NCBI GenBank assembly: GCA_964346495.1
Contig: CAYFUW010000051.1
Location: forward strand, 1 to 15,516
Direction of reading: 5' to 3'
Source of the DNA: JBGZFC01 sp964346495
GTDB taxonomy: Bacteria; Bacteroidota; Bacteroidia; Bacteroidales; Dysgonomonadaceae
DNA: 15,516 nt
Below, in pieces: positions 14,078 to 15,516 of this stretch; the stretch's first letter is position 1, and each line of letters starts with the position of its first letter. The translations under genes were made by a program, and so were the position numbers. A model generated the notes under the pieces. It worked only from the letters and a program-made list of their open reading frames with translations, was not told where the DNA came from and made no database searches.

Positions 14078-15241
14078 ATGAAAAAGTTTAGTTTACTTTT
14101 AATTACTGCTCTTGTAGCATTCAGCATGAGTGCACAAGAAGTTCAAAATGTTTCTCATGGTACAACTTACCTGAAAAACAAAGGAAGTGATAATTGGTAC
14201 ATTGGTCTAGGTGGTGGTACAAACATGTACTTTACTAAAGCTGAAAATGATGCTGATGCAAAATTTTTAGATCGTCTAGGATGGATGGGTCAATTAGAAA
14301 TTGGTCGTTGGAATTCTCCAAACTGGGGTGCTCGCGTTGTTATTGACGGTGGACACATTGTTCATGTTAATCCTAATGTAGTAGCTCCTTATGGTCCGGA
14401 AAAAGAGTGGTTAGGTGGTCATCTTGATTTAATGTACAATATTTCCAATGCATGGGGTACTTACAGACCTAACAGAGTTTACAACTTTATTCCTTATTTA
14501 GGAATTGGTTACATGTACGGAATGTACGAATGGTTCAAAAAACCGATTGAAAACAATGACTTGTTCAAAGGCCAAAACCAAACACTTACTTATAATGTAG
14601 GTTTAATCAACAATTTCCAATTGTCAAGAAGCGTTGCTATCTTCTTAGAACTTGGTTGGAGAGTATTCCAAGGTAGTTTTGACGGAAGAGCTAACGAAGA
14701 TTATGACTATGATAGCATGTTTACTGCTACTGCAGGTCTTAAATTTGGTTTGGGTGGAAAACAAGAGTTCACACCTGCTGAGTTGATGGATTACAACTTA
14801 ATCAACGACTTGAACAACCAAATCAACAAGCTACGTGCTGAAAATGACAAATTGAGACTAAGACCAGAAAGCTGTCCAGAATGCCCAGATTGTCCAGAAG
14901 CTGTTGTTAGCGAAGCAGTTTACGTTCCAAACGTAGTATTCTTCCGCATCAACTCTGCAAAAATTGACAAAGGACAACAAGTTAGCATCTACAATACTGC
15001 TGAATACATGAAAGCAAATGCAGACGCTACTGTTAAAGTTGTTGCTTACGCAGACAGACAAACTGGTAACCCAGATTACAACATGGCTCTTTCTGAAAGA
15101 CGTGCAAAAGCTGTTGCTGATGCTCTAATCAACGAGTACGGAATTGACAGCAGCCGCATCTCTGTAGACTGGAAAGGTGATACAGAACAACCTTATGCAG
15201 AAAATGATTGGAACCGCGTTGCAATCTTCTTCGCAGAATAA
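14078..15241 (+). CDS. Major outer membrane protein, OmpA family
   Basis: This 387-residue protein has a signal peptide MKKFSLLLITALVAFSMSA with likely cleavage after A19. Residues about 38-225 alternate as beta strands rich in aromatic residues and glycine, an eight-strand-type barrel. A short coiled coil (LINDLNNQINKLRAENDKLR, 241-260) and a CPECPDCPE linker at 266-274 with three cysteines lead to the OmpA C-terminal domain (about 281-387), which binds peptidoglycan. Residues equivalent to the diaminopimelate-binding pair of E. coli OmpA are present: D326 in AYADR and R342 in LSERRA. It should link the outer membrane to the cell wall and resembles the OmpA-like Pgm6/7 proteins of Porphyromonas gingivalis. 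Codon choice looks biased (frequent AAC, CGT, GGT), as for a highly expressed gene. It has a strong promoter, a long leader and a strong terminator of its own. Confidence 0.93.
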   Translation: MKKFSLLLITALVAFSMSAQEVQNVSHGTTYLKNKGSDNWYIGLGGGTNMYFTKAENDADAKFLDRLGWMGQLEIGRWNSPNWGARVVIDGGHIVHVNPNVVAPYGPEKEWLGGHLDLMYNISNAWGTYRPNRVYNFIPYLGIGYMYGMYEWFKKPIENNDLFKGQNQTLTYNVGLINNFQLSRSVAIFLELGWRVFQGSFDGRANEDYDYDSMFTATAGLKFGLGGKQEFTPAELMDYNLINDLNNQINKLRAENDKLRLRPESCPECPDCPEAVVSEAVYVPNVVFFRINSAKIDKGQQVSIYNTAEYMKANADATVKVVAYADRQTGNPDYNMALSERRAKAVADALINEYGIDSSRISVDWKGDTEQPYAENDWNRVAIFFAE

Positions 15242-15263
15242 GATTAAGAAATATAGACTAAAT

Positions 15264-15293
15264 AAAAAAGCACCTCATTTGAGGTGCTTTTTT
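15264..15293. terminator. Bidirectional Rho-independent terminator
   Basis: AAAAAAGCACCTC, a four-base loop ATTT, and GAGGTGCTTTTTT form a perfect 13-bp hairpin flanked by A and T runs on both strands. It begins 22 bases after the OmpA stop and ends 26 bases before the convergent lplA stop, so it can end both transcripts. Confidence 0.92.
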
Positions 15294-15319
15294 GTATAAT
15301 GACAATTAAGTGTTTTACT

Positions 15320-15516
15320 TTATCCTACAATAGCTTCGGTCAGCTCATCCAAAGAGAATCCGGCAAACCAATTATTAAATGGTAGTTTCGCCAGAGCATC
15401 TTTCACGGAAGCAGATGTGTATTTTACGCCGACTAAAACATTTTCCACTTCAGATAAATCGCTGTTGTTACCAAAAAAAGTACCGAAGAACTTAATCTCA
15501 TTAATAGTTGAATTCT
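15320..15516 (-). CDS. lplA: Lipoate-protein ligase A, C-terminal part (partial)
   Basis: Reading leftward from the window edge, 65 codons run to a TAA at 15322-15320. The translation contains STINEIKFFGTFFGNN, then VENVLVGVKYTSASVKDALA and NNWFAGFSLDELTEAIVG at the end. This matches the C-terminal accessory domain of lipoate-protein ligases: an IKFFGDF-like strand, an L.G..Y....V..AL helix and a final YF.G...E.. segment. The enzyme attaches free lipoate to the E2 and GcvH proteins of 2-oxoacid dehydrogenases and the glycine cleavage system. The catalytic domain lies outside the window, so activity cannot be judged. It is convergent with the OmpA gene and shares its terminator. Confidence 0.8.
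   Translation of the reverse strand, partial: NSTINEIKFFGTFFGNNSDLSEVENVLVGVKYTSASVKDALAKLPFNNWFAGFSLDELTEAIVG

Overview
The window is an AT-rich stretch of a Bacteroidota chromosome, most likely order Bacteroidales. Several features point there. The primary sigma factor is short and lacks region 1.1. The promoters follow the TTG / TAnnTTTG pattern rather than the E. coli pattern. Ribosome binding sites are weak or absent. Several proteins belong to families that I know only from Bacteroidales: the DUF3822 protein, the single-pass protein ending in GNWE, the short RsmI, and the OmpA protein with a CPECPDCPE linker. A run of exactly 100 N shows this is a draft scaffold.

Layout. Positions 1-5324 are transcribed leftward. 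They hold a gene start running off the left edge, a YjjG-type HAD nucleotidase with a good terminator, a coiled-coil lipoprotein, rsmI, an unnamed Bacteroidales protein and a RecD-like helicase. Two non-coding parts of this arm carry palindromic elements that look like dispersed intergenic repeats (279-335 and 1144-1298). From 5441 transcription turns rightward in a tight run of six genes: a single-pass membrane protein, the DUF3822 protein, rsmD, miaA, lysA and a family 2 glycosyltransferase, with gaps of 0-35 bases and two overlaps. Then come separately promoted genes: the HtrA/DegP protease (11023-12537), the primary sigma factor rpoD (12891-13751) and a major OmpA-family porin (14078-15241). 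A strong bidirectional terminator separates the porin from the convergent C-terminal end of a lipoate-protein ligase that leaves the right edge.

How the genes work together. Most are housekeeping: rRNA methylation (rsmI, rsmD), tRNA modification (miaA), lysine and diaminopimelate metabolism (lysA), transcription (rpoD), envelope quality control (htrA) and envelope structure (ompA). I see no prophage, CRISPR array, insertion sequence, rRNA or tRNA.

No clear new multi-gene system is visible. The leads most worth following are: a 10-bp-phased GTTAA array upstream of htrA, with a matching pair upstream of rpoD, which resembles an OmpR-family response-regulator site; the paired single-pass pseudopilin-like protein and DUF3822 protein; the two palindromic elements; and an assembly gap flanked by the same 20-mer, which is probably a false gap.
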